Assembly (NCBI GenBank): GCA_012035435.1
Contig: JAAUPH010000120.1
Location: 1 to 7,238 of the forward strand
DNA: 7,238 bases
Direction of reading: 5' to 3'
Source of the DNA: Sphingopyxis sp.
GTDB taxonomy: Bacteria; Pseudomonadota; Alphaproteobacteria; Sphingomonadales; Sphingomonadaceae
Notes under the pieces: model-generated
Database searches by the model: none
Told to the model about the DNA's origin: nothing
The model's input: the letters and a program-made list of their open reading frames with translations, nothing else
Shown: positions 7,076-7,238 of the stretch, in pieces
How positions within the stretch are numbered: the first letter of the stretch is position 1
Layout: each line of letters begins with the position of its first letter
Translations under genes and position numbers: made by a program

Positions 7076-7238
7076 AGCAATCCTCCAAAGCGGCGTGGCT
7101 GTTTCTTCTACGGCTGTTTGAGTCTGGCGGCTCTTGGCCTTCTGGCTCTGGTCCTGGGCGTGGTTGGATTCCTGGTCGTCAAGAATAACGGCCGCCCGGT
7201 GGATCAACGATTACACCGAGACCACGGCGGCCTGGTGG
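7076..7238 (+). other. Partial small membrane-protein-like segment, runs off the window
   Basis: Frame 2 continues without a stop into NPPKRRGCFFYGCLSLAALG and a single long hydrophobic helix (about 7097-7180) preceded by basic residues, so the N-terminus would face the cytoplasm. After about 7185 frame 3 reads more naturally (WINDYTETTAAWW), suggesting another one-base shift. Basic-RRGCFFYGC-helix followed by a W-I-x-x-YTET-like tail resembles small uncharacterised single-pass proteins, but I cannot name the family. Codons here (tgt, ttg, ctt, gct, agt) end in A/T more often than in the neighbouring housekeeping genes, hinting at a different origin. Confidence 0.4.

Noticed and set aside
1..7238. 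CRISPR arrays, tRNA/rRNA genes, insertion-sequence ends
   Set aside because: I saw no regularly spaced repeats, no cloverleaf with a TTC-loop consensus, no transposase frame and no paired terminal repeats with target duplications.

Overview
The window is high-GC DNA that reads as a chromosomal segment of an alphaproteobacterium, most likely in the Sphingomonadales. The clues are a DUF4136-type protein with a glycine-rich stretch, a class A Hsp20, a TonB-receptor-like outer-membrane protein and a DapD sequence of the proteobacterial succinyltransferase type. The genus cannot be fixed from the sequence alone. No CRISPR array, tRNA, rRNA or complete mobile element was seen.

Layout. Positions 1-276 hold the 3' end of a DUF4136-like gene (+), which appears frameshifted. 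It is followed by an M14 cytosolic-type zinc carboxypeptidase (+, 317-1438). An Hsp20 small heat-shock gene (-, 1495-1956) converges on the peptidase gene, and a hairpin terminator lies between them. Hsp20 and gpmA (phosphoglycerate mutase, +, 2142-2828) are divergent. Their shared 185-bp interval holds a clear RpoH-type promoter for hsp20, a leader that folds as a ROSE-like RNA thermometer over the hsp20 ribosome binding site and start codon, and a nested inverted repeat. gpmA then collides tail-to-tail with a TonB-receptor-like gene (-, 2825-4924), their stop codons overlapping in TTAA. Upstream of that receptor on the minus strand are dapD (lysine/peptidoglycan precursor synthesis, 5059-5901) and a HAD-family pyrimidine 5'-nucleotidase-like gene (5914-6588). 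These two form a tight two-gene unit.

The last ~540 bases are odd. A good lipoprotein start (GTG at 6703, lipobox Cys23) loses its frame after about 28 codons. The open frame that follows holds a short piece resembling the C-terminal part of feruloyl-CoA synthetase, joined in frame to a piece resembling a small membrane protein, with another apparent frameshift near the window end. This is either a decayed mosaic or an assembly artefact at a contig end.

The genes are mostly housekeeping. The most informative regulatory finding is the two-layer heat control of hsp20: sigma-32 at transcription and a ROSE-like thermometer at translation. I do not see a convincing new multi-gene system.
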